Assembly: GCF_019038435.1 (NCBI RefSeq)
Contig: NZ_JAGPOX010000008.1
Coordinates: 45,042 to 109,041 of the forward strand
DNA: 64,000 nt
Direction of reading: 5' to 3'
From: Nocardia alni
Lineage (GTDB): Bacteria > Actinomycetota > Actinomycetes > Mycobacteriales > Mycobacteriaceae
The notes under the pieces were generated by a model. The model was given only the letters and a program-made list of their open reading frames with translations. It was not told the origin of the DNA and ran no database searches. Positions 7,971 through 16,645 of this stretch are shown here, one piece after another. The translations under genes and the position numbers were made by a program. Within the stretch, counting starts at the first letter, position 1, and every line of letters starts with the position of its first letter.

Positions 7971-9551
7971 ATGCGCATCATCCCCGCCGAACTGGTCACC
8001 CGCTACGAGGCCGAGGGGTGGTGGTCGCGCGACACGCTCGGCGACATGCTCGCTCGCGCCCTGGCCGCCGCACCCGATACCAAGTTTCGGGTGCATTCGC
8101 AGGTACGACCGTATTCGGGCACGTTCGGCGATATCGAGCGGGTCGCCCGCCGGCTCGCCGCGGGACTGCGGGAGCGGGGGGTGGGGCCGGGCGATGTGAT
8201 TTCGTTCCAGCTGCCCAACTGGATGGAGGCGGCCGCGACCTTCTGGGCCGCGACCTTCCTGGGCGCGGTCGTGGTGCCGATCGTGCACATCTACGGCCGC
8301 AGGGAGGTCGGCTATATCCTCGACGCGGTCTCCCCGCGCGTCTTCGTGACGACCGATCGGTTCGGCAGCATCGAGTACGACCCGGACACATCCGCGAACG
8401 TGCCGATCGTCGGGGTCGTCGGCGGCACCACGCACCCCCACCCGAATCGGATCGACTTCGAGGACCTGCTGGCCGCGACGCCGTTCGAGGGCGTCACCCC
8501 GGTCGACCCCGCCGGGACGGCGCTCATCGCGTTCACCTCCGGCACCACCAGCGCGCCCAAGGGCGTCGTCCACAGTCATCAGACCCTCGGCTGCGAGACC
8601 CGCCAGCTCGCCGAGCACTTCCCGCCGGACCTGGGTCCGCAGATCACCGCCGCGCCGGTCGGGCACTTCATCGGCATGCTCAACGCCCTGCTCATCCCCA
8701 TCCGCGACGGTATCGGGGTCAACCTAGTCGACACCTGGAATCCGCAGCTGATCCTGGACCTGATGGTCAGCCACGGCATCACCGTCGGCGGCGGCGTGCC
8801 GTACTACATGACCAGCCTGGTCGATCACCCGAACTTCACGCCCGAACATCTGCTGCACATGAAATACGCGGGCATGGGCGGCGCGTCGGTGCCGGTCGCG
8901 GTGACCGAACGCCTGACCGACCTGGGCCTGATCGTCTATCGCTCCTACGGCAGCACCGAACATCCGTCCATCACGGCCTCGGACTGCACCGACCCACTGC
9001 GCAAACGCCTGTACACCGACGGCGACCCGCAGCCCGGGGTGGAGATCCGCCTGACCGAGGACGGCGAAATCCTCAGTCGCGGACCGGATCTGTGCCTGGG
9101 CTACACCGACGACGCGCTCACCGCGGCCCGCTTCGACGCCGAGGGCTGGTACCACACCGGCGATATCGGAATCCTCGACGAGAACGGCTATCTGACCATC
9201 ACCGACCGGGCCACCGACCTGATCATCCGCGGCGGGGAGAACATCAGCGCGCTCGAGGTCGAGGAGGTGCTGATCACGATGCCCGGCATCGCCGAGGCCG
9301 CAGTCGTCGCCGCCCCGGACGAACGCCTGGGTGAACACGTCGCGGCGGTGGTGCGTATACATCCGGGCAAACCCGCACCCGATCTGGAAGACCTGCGCGC
9401 GCATTTCGCCGAGGCCGGGCTGGCCAAGCAGAAGTGGCCCGAGCAGCTGCGCATCGTCGAGGACTTCCCCCGCACTCCCAGCGGGAAGGTGCAGAAGTAC
9501 CGCATCCGCCAAGATCTGAGGACGATTGCCAGTGAGCAAGAACGAGAATAA
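7971..9551 (+). CDS. AMP-dependent acyl-CoA synthetase/ligase
   Basis: A 526-residue ANL-superfamily ligase activating a carboxylic acid as acyl-AMP and then acyl-CoA. Motifs in order: P-loop FTSGTTSAPKGVVHSH (about 183-198), YRSYGSTEHP (about 323), GWYHTGDIGILDENGYL with the ATP-ribose Asp, the hinge TDRATDLIIRGGENISALEVEE, and the C-terminal catalytic Lys region PRTPSGKVQKY. The overall type is cyclohexanecarboxylate-CoA-ligase-like. ATG 7971 has GGGAG 5 bp upstream. The stop codon lies inside a GAGAATAAGATTCTC palindrome. Substrate unknown; neighbours suggest cyclic or terpenoid acids. Confidence 0.9.
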   Translation: MRIIPAELVTRYEAEGWWSRDTLGDMLARALAAAPDTKFRVHSQVRPYSGTFGDIERVARRLAAGLRERGVGPGDVISFQLPNWMEAAATFWAATFLGAVVVPIVHIYGRREVGYILDAVSPRVFVTTDRFGSIEYDPDTSANVPIVGVVGGTTHPHPNRIDFEDLLAATPFEGVTPVDPAGTALIAFTSGTTSAPKGVVHSHQTLGCETRQLAEHFPPDLGPQITAAPVGHFIGMLNALLIPIRDGIGVNLVDTWNPQLILDLMVSHGITVGGGVPYYMTSLVDHPNFTPEHLLHMKYAGMGGASVPVAVTERLTDLGLIVYRSYGSTEHPSITASDCTDPLRKRLYTDGDPQPGVEIRLTEDGEILSRGPDLCLGYTDDALTAARFDAEGWYHTGDIGILDENGYLTITDRATDLIIRGGENISALEVEEVLITMPGIAEAAVVAAPDERLGEHVAAVVRIHPGKPAPDLEDLRAHFAEAGLAKQKWPEQLRIVEDFPRTPSGKVQKYRIRQDLRTIASEQERE

Positions 9552-9558
9552 GATTCTC
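9544..9558. promoter_or_regulatory. Operator palindrome GAGAATAAGATTCTC
   Basis: Perfect 6+3+6 inverted repeat overlapping the stop of the upstream ligase and lying 139 bp before the FadD3-like ligase at 9697. Its arms are identical to the palindromes at 15087 and 25292, which supports a shared repressor and an independent promoter for the downstream ligase. Confidence 0.65.
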
Positions 9559-9696
9559 CCAAACAGATAAGAAGGATCTCATGCCCGTCCGGACCCTACC
9601 TCGCTCGGCTGCTCGGCGTATAGCGGTCGACACCGGCGGAAAAAGTGACGGCAGCGCGCCGCGACGATGAGCGGCGACACGACGAAGGGCCAGTAA

Positions 9697-11118
9697 GTGT
9701 GGGAGAGCATTCCCGAACTCGTGCTTAGTTCGGCGGACCGCTTCGGTGACGCCGAGGCGGTCGTCGACGGGCCTGTGCGGCTGAGCTTCATCGAGCTCGT
9801 GCACCGGATCCGCTGCGCCGCCGGAGCATTCGCCGACTTCGGTATCGCACCCGGGCAGCGGGTGGCGATCTGGGCGCCGAACAGCGCCGACTGGATCATC
9901 GCCGGATTCGGCGCGCTGGTCGCGGGTGCGGTGCTGGTGCCGGTGAACACCCGGTTCACCGGCGCCGAGGCCGCCGACGTGATCACCCGGTCCGGCGCCC
10001 GAATAGTCCTGGTGCAGAAGGGCTTCCTCGGTAAGGATTATCTGCCGCCGGTGCGGGTTCCGGTCCTGGGCCTGTCCGAATTCCTGTCCGGAGGAAGGCC
10101 GTTCGAACATCCGGTGAGCGGCGACGCGGTCGCCGACATCGTCTACACCTCGGGCACGACCGGAAAATCCAAGGGCGTCATGATGAATCACCATCAGACG
10201 CTCCGGTTGTACGCGGAGTGGTGCGATCTGGCAGATCTGCGCGAGGGTGACCGGTACCTGATGGTCAACCCGTACTTCCACACCTTCGGCTACAAGGCCG
10301 GGCTGATCGCGGCGTTCACCCGCGGCGCGACCATGCTGCCGGTGCCGGTCTTCGACACCGCGATGGTGGGCGAGCTCATCGAACGCGAGCGGGTAACGAT
10401 GCTGCCGGGACCGCCGACGCTGTACCACTCGCTCATGGAATCCGGTGGTACACACGATCTGTCGTCGCTGCGGGCGGCGGTGACGGGCGCCGCCGACATT
10501 CCGGTCGAGCTGATCCGCCGGGTCCGCCAGGAGCTGCCGTTCACCTCGATCATGACAGGCTACGGGCTCACCGAGGCCGGAACCGCGACCGCCTCCCGTC
10601 CCGGCGACACCTTCGAACAGATCGCCACCACCGTCGGAACACCCTGCGACGGTGTGGAAGTCGGCATCGCCGACGACGGCGAGGTGCTGATCCGCGGCTA
10701 CAACGTGATGCAGGGCTATCTCGACGATCCGGTCGCCACCGCGGCGGCGATCGACGCCGACGGCTGGCTGCACACCGGCGATCTGGGCGACCTCGATCCC
10801 GAAGGGCGGCTGCGCATTTCGGGCCGCAAGAAGGATATGTACATCGTCGGCGGGTTCAACGCCTACCCGGCCGAGATCGAGGGCATGCTGCTGGCCCATC
10901 CGGCGGTGGCACAGGCCGCGGTGATCGGCGTCCCCGATGCCCGGATGGGTCAGGTCGGGCGCGCGTTCATCGTCGCCAAGGGCCCGCTCACCGAGACCGA
11001 GCTGATCGCCTGGAGCCACGATCGGATGGCCGGATACAAGGTCCCCCGCTCCGTCGTCTTCCGTGACTCCTTGCCGCTCAACGCGACCGGCAAGGTCGTC
11101 AAAGATCACCTGCGGTAG
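9697..11118 (+). CDS. FadD3-like acyl-CoA synthetase
   Basis: A 473-residue ANL ligase. The N-terminal run RVAIWAPNSADWIIAGFGAL...GAVLVPVNTRFTGAEAADVI closely recalls mycobacterial FadD3, which CoA-activates the steroid C/D-ring propionate HIP; that specificity is not proven here. Motifs: YTSGTTGKSKGVMMNH, GYGLTEAG, GWLHTGDLGDLDPEGRL, and the C-terminal LPLNATGKVVKDHLR with the catalytic Lys. Start GTG 9697 has GAAGGG about 7 bp upstream. The 3' end overlaps the convergent merR gene by 20 bp. An operator palindrome at 9544 probably controls it. Confidence 0.88.
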   Translation: MWESIPELVLSSADRFGDAEAVVDGPVRLSFIELVHRIRCAAGAFADFGIAPGQRVAIWAPNSADWIIAGFGALVAGAVLVPVNTRFTGAEAADVITRSGARIVLVQKGFLGKDYLPPVRVPVLGLSEFLSGGRPFEHPVSGDAVADIVYTSGTTGKSKGVMMNHHQTLRLYAEWCDLADLREGDRYLMVNPYFHTFGYKAGLIAAFTRGATMLPVPVFDTAMVGELIERERVTMLPGPPTLYHSLMESGGTHDLSSLRAAVTGAADIPVELIRRVRQELPFTSIMTGYGLTEAGTATASRPGDTFEQIATTVGTPCDGVEVGIADDGEVLIRGYNVMQGYLDDPVATAAAIDADGWLHTGDLGDLDPEGRLRISGRKKDMYIVGGFNAYPAEIEGMLLAHPAVAQAAVIGVPDARMGQVGRAFIVAKGPLTETELIAWSHDRMAGYKVPRSVVFRDSLPLNATGKVVKDHLR

Positions 11119-11563
11119 ACACCGGCTCGGGATCCGGGCGAATCGGCCAGGGTTCGCCGTCTCCGTCGGCCACCCGCTGCCGGTACACGTCGATCTTGTG
11201 GTCCATCAGCTGGAGTTGCTCACCGAGAGTGGCGAGTTCGTCGACGATCCGGGCGCGGTGCGATTCGAACAGTTCCAGACGCTCGCGCTCGTTCCCCGGT
11301 CCCGACCGCACCATGTCGATGTAACGGCGGATGAGCTCGATGGGCATGCCCACGCCCCGCAACCTGGTGCACACCTGGATCCAATGCAGCTCCGCGGCGT
11401 GATAGCGACGGCTCCCCCCGCTCGTGCGGCGCGGCGGCTTCGGCAGCATCCCGGAACGCTCGTAGTACCGCAGCGTGTAGACGGTCAGGCCGGTGCGCCG
11501 GGCGGCCTCGGCGATCGAGAGCCCTCGTTCCGGCACGGGCTGTGTGGAATCGGCGACGGACAC
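11099..11563 (-). CDS. MerR family transcriptional regulator
   Basis: A 154-residue regulator. The N-terminal winged HTH reads LSIAEAARRTGLTVYTLRYYERSGML, followed by RRYHAAELHWIQVCTRLRGVGMPI and a dimerisation coiled coil (about residues 90-135). There is no C-terminal metal-binding cysteine cluster, so it is probably a small-molecule or stress sensor of the MerR type that twists a promoter with a long spacer. Start is GTG 11563. It is divergent from the flavoprotein at 11654, whose promoter appears to have the 19-bp spacer these regulators act on. The gene's 3' end overlaps the convergent ligase. Confidence 0.9.
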   Translation of the reverse strand: MSVADSTQPVPERGLSIAEAARRTGLTVYTLRYYERSGMLPKPPRRTSGGSRRYHAAELHWIQVCTRLRGVGMPIELIRRYIDMVRSGPGNERERLELFESHRARIVDELATLGEQLQLMDHKIDVYRQRVADGDGEPWPIRPDPEPVSTAGDL

Positions 11564-11615
11564 TGCTATCCCCCGTCCTGTCCGGGTGGGACGTGATGGA
11601 TTCGAGAATTACCAC

Positions 11616-11646
11616 TTGATTTACAGCGCACTGTCAATCGTAGCGT
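11616..11646 (+). promoter_or_regulatory. MerR-type promoter of the 11654 gene
   Basis: A -35-like TTGATT (11616-11621) and a -10-like TAGCGT (11641-11646) are separated by 19 bp, the spacing typical of MerR-controlled promoters. ACAG-CGCA-CTGT, a short dyad, lies in the spacer. The -10 is only 7 bp from the ATG at 11654, predicting a leaderless transcript. The call rests on spacing and position. Confidence 0.45.
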
Positions 11647-11653
11647 CGATCTC

Positions 11654-12862
11654 ATGACGAACACCGCGAGCGAACCGCTCACCTTCGAACCCCTCACGGT
11701 GGCACAGCTCAGGGACCGGGCCAAGGCACTGCGCGCCGAACTCCCGGACAGTGCCGCCGATGTCGACGCGCGCAACGTCGACGCGACGGACGGGATGCGC
11801 CGTCTCCAGGAGGCAGGCCTGTTCCGATATCACCTGCCCATCGAATACGGCGGAATCAGCGACGCCGACCCGACCAGGCACGTCGAGGACTTCTTCGAGA
11901 TCATCTGCGATGTGATGGCCGGCGACTCCAGCGCGGGAATGAACTATGTCGTCCAGACGCTGGTGACGCTCCAGATCTTCGATCCCGGCAACGGTCTGCC
12001 CGAGAGCACGAGGCGCGAGATGGCCCGCCTCATCCTCGAGGACGGCGTCCGGTTGGTCGCCTCCAATTCCGAGACCGGCAGCAGGACAGGGCCGGTGACG
12101 GGACGGCCGGTGGACGGCGGCATCCTCGTGAACGGGACCAAGACGTTCAACACCAACAGCGGCGGCGGTGGCTGGGCGCTGGTCGGCCTCGCCCTGGAGG
12201 GAAAGAGGGAGCGCCGGCACGCGCTGGTACCGCTGGATCAGGACGGGGTGACCTGCCGGCACGACTGGGATGTCATGGGGCAGCGTGGAACACACAGCCA
12301 GACCATCGACTACCGCGACGTGTTCGTGCCCGACGGATACTACTTCGGCAGCGTCATGACGCCGATTCTGGTCACCTATGTCTACCTCGCGCACTCGGCG
12401 ATCATGCTGGGCCCCGGTTACGGGGCGTTCGACGCGGCGGTGCAGTACGTCCGCGGCCTCGACCGGGCGAGCCTGCCGGAGTTCGCGTCCGCGACCGAGG
12501 ATCCGCTGATTCGAAAGCGCATCGGCGAGTTCGCCGTTCGGCTCGACTGCGCGCGGGCGTTCCTGCTGCGCTGCGCCAAGAAATTGGAGACCTGGCAGGA
12601 GTCGTTCGGATCCGATACGGAGGCCTCGATCGAGGCGTTCTCGGTCAAGGTCGCCTGTGTGCAGGCCGCCCTCGAGGTGACCAGCGGCATCTTCGATCTG
12701 ACCGGCGCACGCAGCACCTCGTCGAAGTACCGGTTCGACCGGTTCTGGCGCAATGCGCGAACCTTTTCCCTGCACGACCCGACCGATGCCAAGGACGTCT
12801 GGATCGGTGACTGGTACCTCAACGGCAAGGAACCGCCGGTCGTCGCGATGCTGCGCGTCTGA
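11654..12862 (+). CDS. Acyl-CoA dehydrogenase-fold flavoprotein, DszC/SfnB-like
   Basis: A 402-residue protein of the acyl-CoA dehydrogenase fold. It has the flavin-contact segment SNSETGSRTG, the beta-domain GTKTFNTNSGGGGWALV, and a C-terminal FWRNARTFSLHDPTDAKDVWIGDWYLNG. That C-terminal pattern belongs to the DszC/SfnB/HsaA branch, which uses reduced flavin and oxygen as a monooxygenase, more than to beta-oxidation dehydrogenases. No partner flavin reductase lies adjacent. It is divergent from and probably controlled by the MerR at 11099-11563. Dehydrogenation of an acyl-CoA cannot be ruled out. Confidence 0.8.
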   Translation: MTNTASEPLTFEPLTVAQLRDRAKALRAELPDSAADVDARNVDATDGMRRLQEAGLFRYHLPIEYGGISDADPTRHVEDFFEIICDVMAGDSSAGMNYVVQTLVTLQIFDPGNGLPESTRREMARLILEDGVRLVASNSETGSRTGPVTGRPVDGGILVNGTKTFNTNSGGGGWALVGLALEGKRERRHALVPLDQDGVTCRHDWDVMGQRGTHSQTIDYRDVFVPDGYYFGSVMTPILVTYVYLAHSAIMLGPGYGAFDAAVQYVRGLDRASLPEFASATEDPLIRKRIGEFAVRLDCARAFLLRCAKKLETWQESFGSDTEASIEAFSVKVACVQAALEVTSGIFDLTGARSTSSKYRFDRFWRNARTFSLHDPTDAKDVWIGDWYLNGKEPPVVAMLRV

Positions 12863-13051
12863 CGTCCGATCACCGCGTCGGTCGCTGCCGGATCGCGCTC
12901 AGGCGTCCAGGATTTCACGCAACAGCACCTTGTCCGGCGCTCGGGTCGCGACTGTTCGCGCGAGGCGCTGCCCATGGTTCGCGCCCTACGCATCCGCTGT
13001 CGAATACGTTGCCGCTCACTCTCATCGGCGTGATGATGTGAGCGGCGGCGT

Positions 13052-13861
13052 TCAGTCTGCCGTGATATCGCGTAGGAGCGCTTCGCCCCGGGCCTGAGCG
13101 CGTTCGACCACACCGCGTCCCGGGGCGGAATGCACACGGCCCGCCTCGATCGCGGCGATCGCCTCCTCGGCCACCTGGCGCGGGGACAGGATGGCCTCCG
13201 GAGGTGCGAAATCCCGCATGGATCTGCCGGTGTTCGCATCGGCCCGGATCGCGCCCAGCGCAGCCGAATTCGCGCCCAGCGCGGTGTCGACCAGGCCCGG
13301 GCACAGCACCGTCGCGCCCAGTTCGGCCGACACCTGTTTCAGCTCCGCGTCCAACGTTTCGGTCAGGCCGACCACCGCGTGCATGGTGCCGGTGTACGGT
13401 GTGCGGCCGGGCAGCGGGGCCAAGCCGCCGGAGGAGGCGGTGTTGAGGATGTGCCCACTGCCCCGCGCGATCAGCAGCGGCGCAAAGGCTTTCACGCCGT
13501 GGATCACGCCGAGCAGCTTCACCGAGATCATCCGCTGCCAGGTGGCCGCGTCCTGCTCCCACATCGGGGCCGCCGGGCACACCACACCGGCGTTGTTGCA
13601 GACGATGTCGACGCGACCGTAGGCGTCGAGGGTTCGCTCGGCCAGCAGCCGAACCGAATCCTCGACGCCGACATCGGCTTTCACCGCCAGCACCTGCGCA
13701 CCGCGGTCCCGCAACATGGCCTCGGCCGAGACCAGGCCATCGGCGCGGATATCGGAGAGGACCAGCCGCACATCGCGTTCGGCCAATGCCTCGGCCAACC
13801 CGTAGCCGATGCCGCTGGCACCGCCGGTGATGACCGCGACCTGTCCCTTCTCGATGTGCAT
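13052..13861 (-). CDS. SDR family protein with catalytic Lys replaced by Met
   Basis: A 269-residue short-chain dehydrogenase fold protein. The cofactor motif TGGASGIGYGLAEALA and the NNAG motif (IVCNNAGVVCP) are intact, and the active-site serines sit in NTASSGG. The usual YxxxK reads YTGTM: the codons TAC ACC GGC ACC ATG are clear, so the catalytic lysine is methionine. ATG 13861 has GGGAGAAG upstream; the open frame extends about 49 codons further without coding character. The protein may be catalytically impaired, or may use another residue. Monocistronic. Confidence 0.85.
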   Translation of the reverse strand: MHIEKGQVAVITGGASGIGYGLAEALAERDVRLVLSDIRADGLVSAEAMLRDRGAQVLAVKADVGVEDSVRLLAERTLDAYGRVDIVCNNAGVVCPAAPMWEQDAATWQRMISVKLLGVIHGVKAFAPLLIARGSGHILNTASSGGLAPLPGRTPYTGTMHAVVGLTETLDAELKQVSAELGATVLCPGLVDTALGANSAALGAIRADANTGRSMRDFAPPEAILSPRQVAEEAIAAIEAGRVHSAPGRGVVERAQARGEALLRDITAD

Positions 13862-13940
13862 GTATTGCTTCTCCCGTCGATATCCTGCACAGACTCCGTG
13901 GTTCCCACGCAGCCGCCTCGCGATTCCCACAGACCGACCG

Positions 13941-14023
13941 GTCATTCCCGCGCGCTCGTGGCAGGAATCCACCTGACGCACAGGCTGTTCCGGTGGATCC
14001 GGCCACAAACGCGCCGGGATGAC
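13941..14023. repeat. REP/MITE-like palindromic element
   Basis: An 83-bp imperfect inverted repeat between two genes. The left arm begins GTCATTCCCGCGCG and the right arm ends CGCGCCGGGATGAC; the arms match over about 32 bp with a few mismatches around a short centre. A related element with the same GTCATTCC/GGAATGAC ends and a GGAATCCA inner segment lies at 22104-22234. This looks like a dispersed non-coding palindromic family. Confidence 0.7.
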
Positions 14024-14039
14024 GAGGCCGTGTACTCGG

Positions 14040-14534
14040 TCAGGACGCGGGTTTCACTCCGGCGGCGTGTTGCGCCTGGAGTTGGTTCCACTTCTGCGTA
14101 CCCGCGACGAGACCCACCGGGATGGCCATCGCGGTGCCGACCGCGATCGCGCCGACGCCGCCGACCGCGATCGCACCCAGGGCACACCCGCCGACCATCG
14201 CGGGCACGGTCAGCGTGCCGAGCGAGACGATCGTCATCAGGGTGCCGCCGGTGACGACGCCCAACGGGCAGCCGATGACCATGCCGCCGACCGAACCGAT
14301 CGCCGTGCCCGCCGCCATCGCCGCGCCCATCGGCCCGTTGGCCGCTTCGATCGACTGACTCAGGTCGGACATGGGGTCACCGCCCGCTACGGGGGCGGCG
14401 GGCGCCGGTGCGGTGGTCGCGGCTGCCGTCGCCGGAGCGATCCCACTGCTGTCCGCGGTGGCGGTTCCCGTGGCGACGGCGACCGAGGCGGCGGTCAGAA
14501 CGCCCAGGGCAATGCTCTTACTGGAGAGGTTCAT
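14040..14534 (-). CDS. Secreted glycine-rich hydrophobic protein
   Basis: A 164-residue protein with a Sec-type signal peptide (MNLSSKSIALGVLTAASVAV...ATA). A low-complexity Ala/Pro/Thr linker follows, then a Gly/Ala/Val-rich hydrophobic region (about 70-150) that could insert into or associate with membranes. The core GMVIGCPLGVVTGG...VGGCALGA is shared with the next gene, including two cysteines. AGGAG lies upstream of ATG 14534. Such small envelope proteins are common in mycolate actinomycetes, but I recognise no function. The two-gene arrangement points to tandem duplication. Confidence 0.75.
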   Translation of the reverse strand: MNLSSKSIALGVLTAASVAVATGTATADSSGIAPATAAATTAPAPAAPVAGGDPMSDLSQSIEAANGPMGAAMAAGTAIGSVGGMVIGCPLGVVTGGTLMTIVSLGTLTVPAMVGGCALGAIAVGGVGAIAVGTAMAIPVGLVAGTQKWNQLQAQHAAGVKPAS

Positions 14535-14543
14535 GGCTGGCTC

Positions 14544-15047
14544 CTATCGTCCCGTGGCCTGGCTCGGCACCGGGGCGGCGATGAATCCCTCGGCGTGCAA
14601 CTGGGTGTACTGCTGCTGCATGGCGGTCGCTATCGCGGGTGAGCCGCTTATGATGCTGCCGACCGTGCCGCCCACGAAACCCAGTCCGGCGGCGCCGATG
14701 ATGCAGCCGCCGACGATGCCGATCGGCGTCAGCGTGCCCAGGCTGGCCACCGTGGCCAGCGAACCGCCGGTCAACGCGCCCAGCGGGCAGCCGATCACCA
14801 TTCCCGCGCCCGTGCCGATCACCCGACCGAGGGTCGAGTCGTTGGCGAACGCACCGGACACCGCGACGAAGGCCTGGGTGTAGGCCGTGACCGGATCCGT
14901 GGCGGCGGGCGGCGCGCTCGGCGCCGCGGCGGCAGGGGCGGGGTTCTGCTGCGGTGTGGCGGACTCGGCGGCGGCCGTACCGGCCGCCAGCGTCGTGGCC
15001 ATCACGGCCATCGCGGCCACAGCGGCCGCACGGGGAAGGTGATGCAT
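14544..15047 (-). CDS. Secreted glycine-rich hydrophobic protein, paralogue
   Basis: A 167-residue paralogue of the downstream gene, 9 bp before it and probably co-transcribed. It has a signal peptide (MHHLPRAAAVAAMAVMATTL) ending near AAAES, a Pro/Ala linker, then a hydrophobic glycine-rich domain with GMVIGCPLGALTGGSLATV and VGGCIIGAAG. ATG 15047 is preferred because GAGGG precedes it; GTG 15065 and ATG 15062 lack a ribosome site. The palindrome at 15087-15101 lies directly upstream. Function unknown; the paired Cys suggests a disulfide outside the cell. Confidence 0.72.
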   Translation of the reverse strand: MHHLPRAAAVAAMAVMATTLAAGTAAAESATPQQNPAPAAAAPSAPPAATDPVTAYTQAFVAVSGAFANDSTLGRVIGTGAGMVIGCPLGALTGGSLATVASLGTLTPIGIVGGCIIGAAGLGFVGGTVGSIISGSPAIATAMQQQYTQLHAEGFIAAPVPSQATGR

Positions 15048-15086
15048 CGTTGCTGCCCTCATCACTAGAATCGGAATCTGTACATC

Positions 15087-15101
15087 GAGAATGATATTCT
15101 C
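15087..15101. promoter_or_regulatory. Operator palindrome GAGAATGATATTCTC
   Basis: Perfect 6+3+6 inverted repeat in the divergent region between the secreted-protein genes (minus) and the amidohydrolase operon (plus). A further half-site GAGAGAATAG follows at 15109-15118. TATTCT inside it could be a -10 hexamer, so a bound repressor would block transcription. The sequence is identical to the site at 25292. Confidence 0.7.
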
Positions 15102-15287
15102 TCGCAGTGAGAGAATAGAACGCGTCGGGGGTCGCGGCGTAGAAATTCACAAAGGGTATGCCCCCCATATCAGGGCGGCATGGATCGGCGGACCGCCCAC
15201 CGACGCTACCGCGACCAGTACGCAACAGCCTTCACCCAGGCCCTCGACCAGCGACCCACGCGGGGTGTATCGTCGATCACACAGCAT

Positions 15288-15302
15288 GAGAGTGACATTC
15301 TC
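15288..15302. promoter_or_regulatory. Operator palindrome GAGAGTGACATTCTC
   Basis: Same 15-bp architecture as the 15087 site with one arm mismatch, 75 bp upstream of the amidohydrolase operon start at 15378. With the 15087 site it gives this divergent promoter region an operator near each transcription unit. The remaining sequence between the two holds no gene I can support. Confidence 0.6.
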
Positions 15303-15377
15303 GTAAATGGAGACTGCTGATCTCATGCGATCGCATACGGGCACCGCATCCGGTTCTCACGAGTAGCGAGGAGTGAC

Positions 15378-16631
15378 GTGAACATCGATGACCTGATCCT
15401 GGTGAGCATCGACGACCATGTGGTCGAGCCGATCGACATGTTCGACGGGCGGCTGCCACAGAAGTGGGCAGACCTGGCCCCGAAGGTGATCGCCGACGAG
15501 AACGGCATCGACCGGTGGGTCTATCGCGGCAAGCCGACCGGTGTCACCGGTCTCAACGCGGTGGTCTCCTGGCCGGCCGAGGAATGGGGCTACGACCCGG
15601 CCGGATACGCCGAGATGCGCCCCGGCGTCTACGACATCCACGACCGCATCCGGGATATGAACGCCAACGGCGTGTTCTCCTCGATGTGCTTCCCCACCTT
15701 CGCCGGTTTCAGCGCCGGGCACCTGAGCCAGTTCAAGGACGAGATCACCGTCGCGATGATCCAGGCGTACAACGACTGGCATCTCGAGGGCTGGTGCGCC
15801 ACCTATCCCGGCCGGTTCATTCCGAACGCCATCCTGCCACTGTGGGATCCGCAGTTGGCGGTGGCCGAGATCCAGCGCGTCGCCGAGCGGGGCTTCAAGG
15901 CGGTCACGATGGCCGAGCTGCCGCATCTGCAGGGCAGCCCCAGCTATTTCGACGAGACCTACTGGGGTCCGGTGTTCAGCGCGCTCAACGAGACCGGCCT
16001 GGTGATGAATCTGCACATCGGCACCGGATTCGCCGCGCTCAAGCTGGCGCCCGACGCACCGATCGACAACCTGATGTGCCTGGCGCCCACCGTGTCCCAG
16101 ATCACCGTCCAGGATCTGCTGTGGGGCCCGGCGTTCCGCAACTACCCGAACCTGAAGGTCGCGTTGTCGGAGGGTGGCGTCGGCTGGATCCCGTTCTTCC
16201 TGGATCGCGCGGATCGCCACTACACCAATCAGCGGTGGCTCAAGCGCGATTTCGACGGCAAGATGCCCAGCGAGGTCTTCCGTGAGCATGTGATCGCCTG
16301 CTACGTCACCGATCCGACCGCGATGACCTATCGCGACAAGGTCGGCATCGACAACATCGCGTGGGAGTGCGACTACCCGCATTCGGATTCGCTGTGGCCG
16401 GACGCACCGGAATTCGTGCTGCAGGAACTGAACGCCGCCGGCGCGTCGGACGAGGAGATCGACAAGATCACCTGGCAGAACGCCGGCCGCGTCCTGAACC
16501 TCGATCTGTTCGCGCACACGCCCAAGGAGCAGGCGACCGTGGGCGCGCTGCGGGCGCTGGCGAAGGGCTGGGACATCTCGACCAAGACCCGCAAGGAATA
16601 CGCCGAGGCCTACGCCGCGCGGGCGCACTGA
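15378..16631 (+). CDS. Amidohydrolase family protein (amidohydrolase_2/ACMSD-like)
   Basis: A 417-residue TIM-barrel metal-dependent hydrolase or decarboxylase. The N-terminal SIDDHVVEPIDMF carries the first metal-ligand region, LHIGTG lies mid-barrel, and ECDYPHSDSLWP supplies the C-terminal metal-binding Asp. GTG 15378 has GAGGAG upstream. It is the first of three amidohydrolase-2 genes in one operon that also holds a Rieske protein and an alpha/beta hydrolase. That grouping suggests cleavage or decarboxylation of a ring-opened acid. The reaction cannot be fixed from sequence. Confidence 0.88.
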   Translation: MNIDDLILVSIDDHVVEPIDMFDGRLPQKWADLAPKVIADENGIDRWVYRGKPTGVTGLNAVVSWPAEEWGYDPAGYAEMRPGVYDIHDRIRDMNANGVFSSMCFPTFAGFSAGHLSQFKDEITVAMIQAYNDWHLEGWCATYPGRFIPNAILPLWDPQLAVAEIQRVAERGFKAVTMAELPHLQGSPSYFDETYWGPVFSALNETGLVMNLHIGTGFAALKLAPDAPIDNLMCLAPTVSQITVQDLLWGPAFRNYPNLKVALSEGGVGWIPFFLDRADRHYTNQRWLKRDFDGKMPSEVFREHVIACYVTDPTAMTYRDKVGIDNIAWECDYPHSDSLWPDAPEFVLQELNAAGASDEEIDKITWQNAGRVLNLDLFAHTPKEQATVGALRALAKGWDISTKTRKEYAEAYAARAH

Positions 16632-16645
16632 CCAGGAGTACGAGA

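Noticed and set aside
9661..9690. Nine-codon frame (ATG at 9666) before the FadD3-like gene
   Set aside because: Too short to support; could be translational coupling, but nothing distinguishes it from chance.
9274..11109. 611-codon minus-strand open frame
   Set aside because: It lies fully opposite two acyl-CoA ligases with clear motifs; long antisense frames are expected at this G+C content and its translation has no family pattern.
12901..12985. Minus-strand peptide QRLARTVATRAPDKVLLREILDA as a ligase C-terminal remnant
   Set aside because: It faintly recalls the end of an acyl-CoA ligase, but is too short, with a stop directly upstream, to separate from chance.
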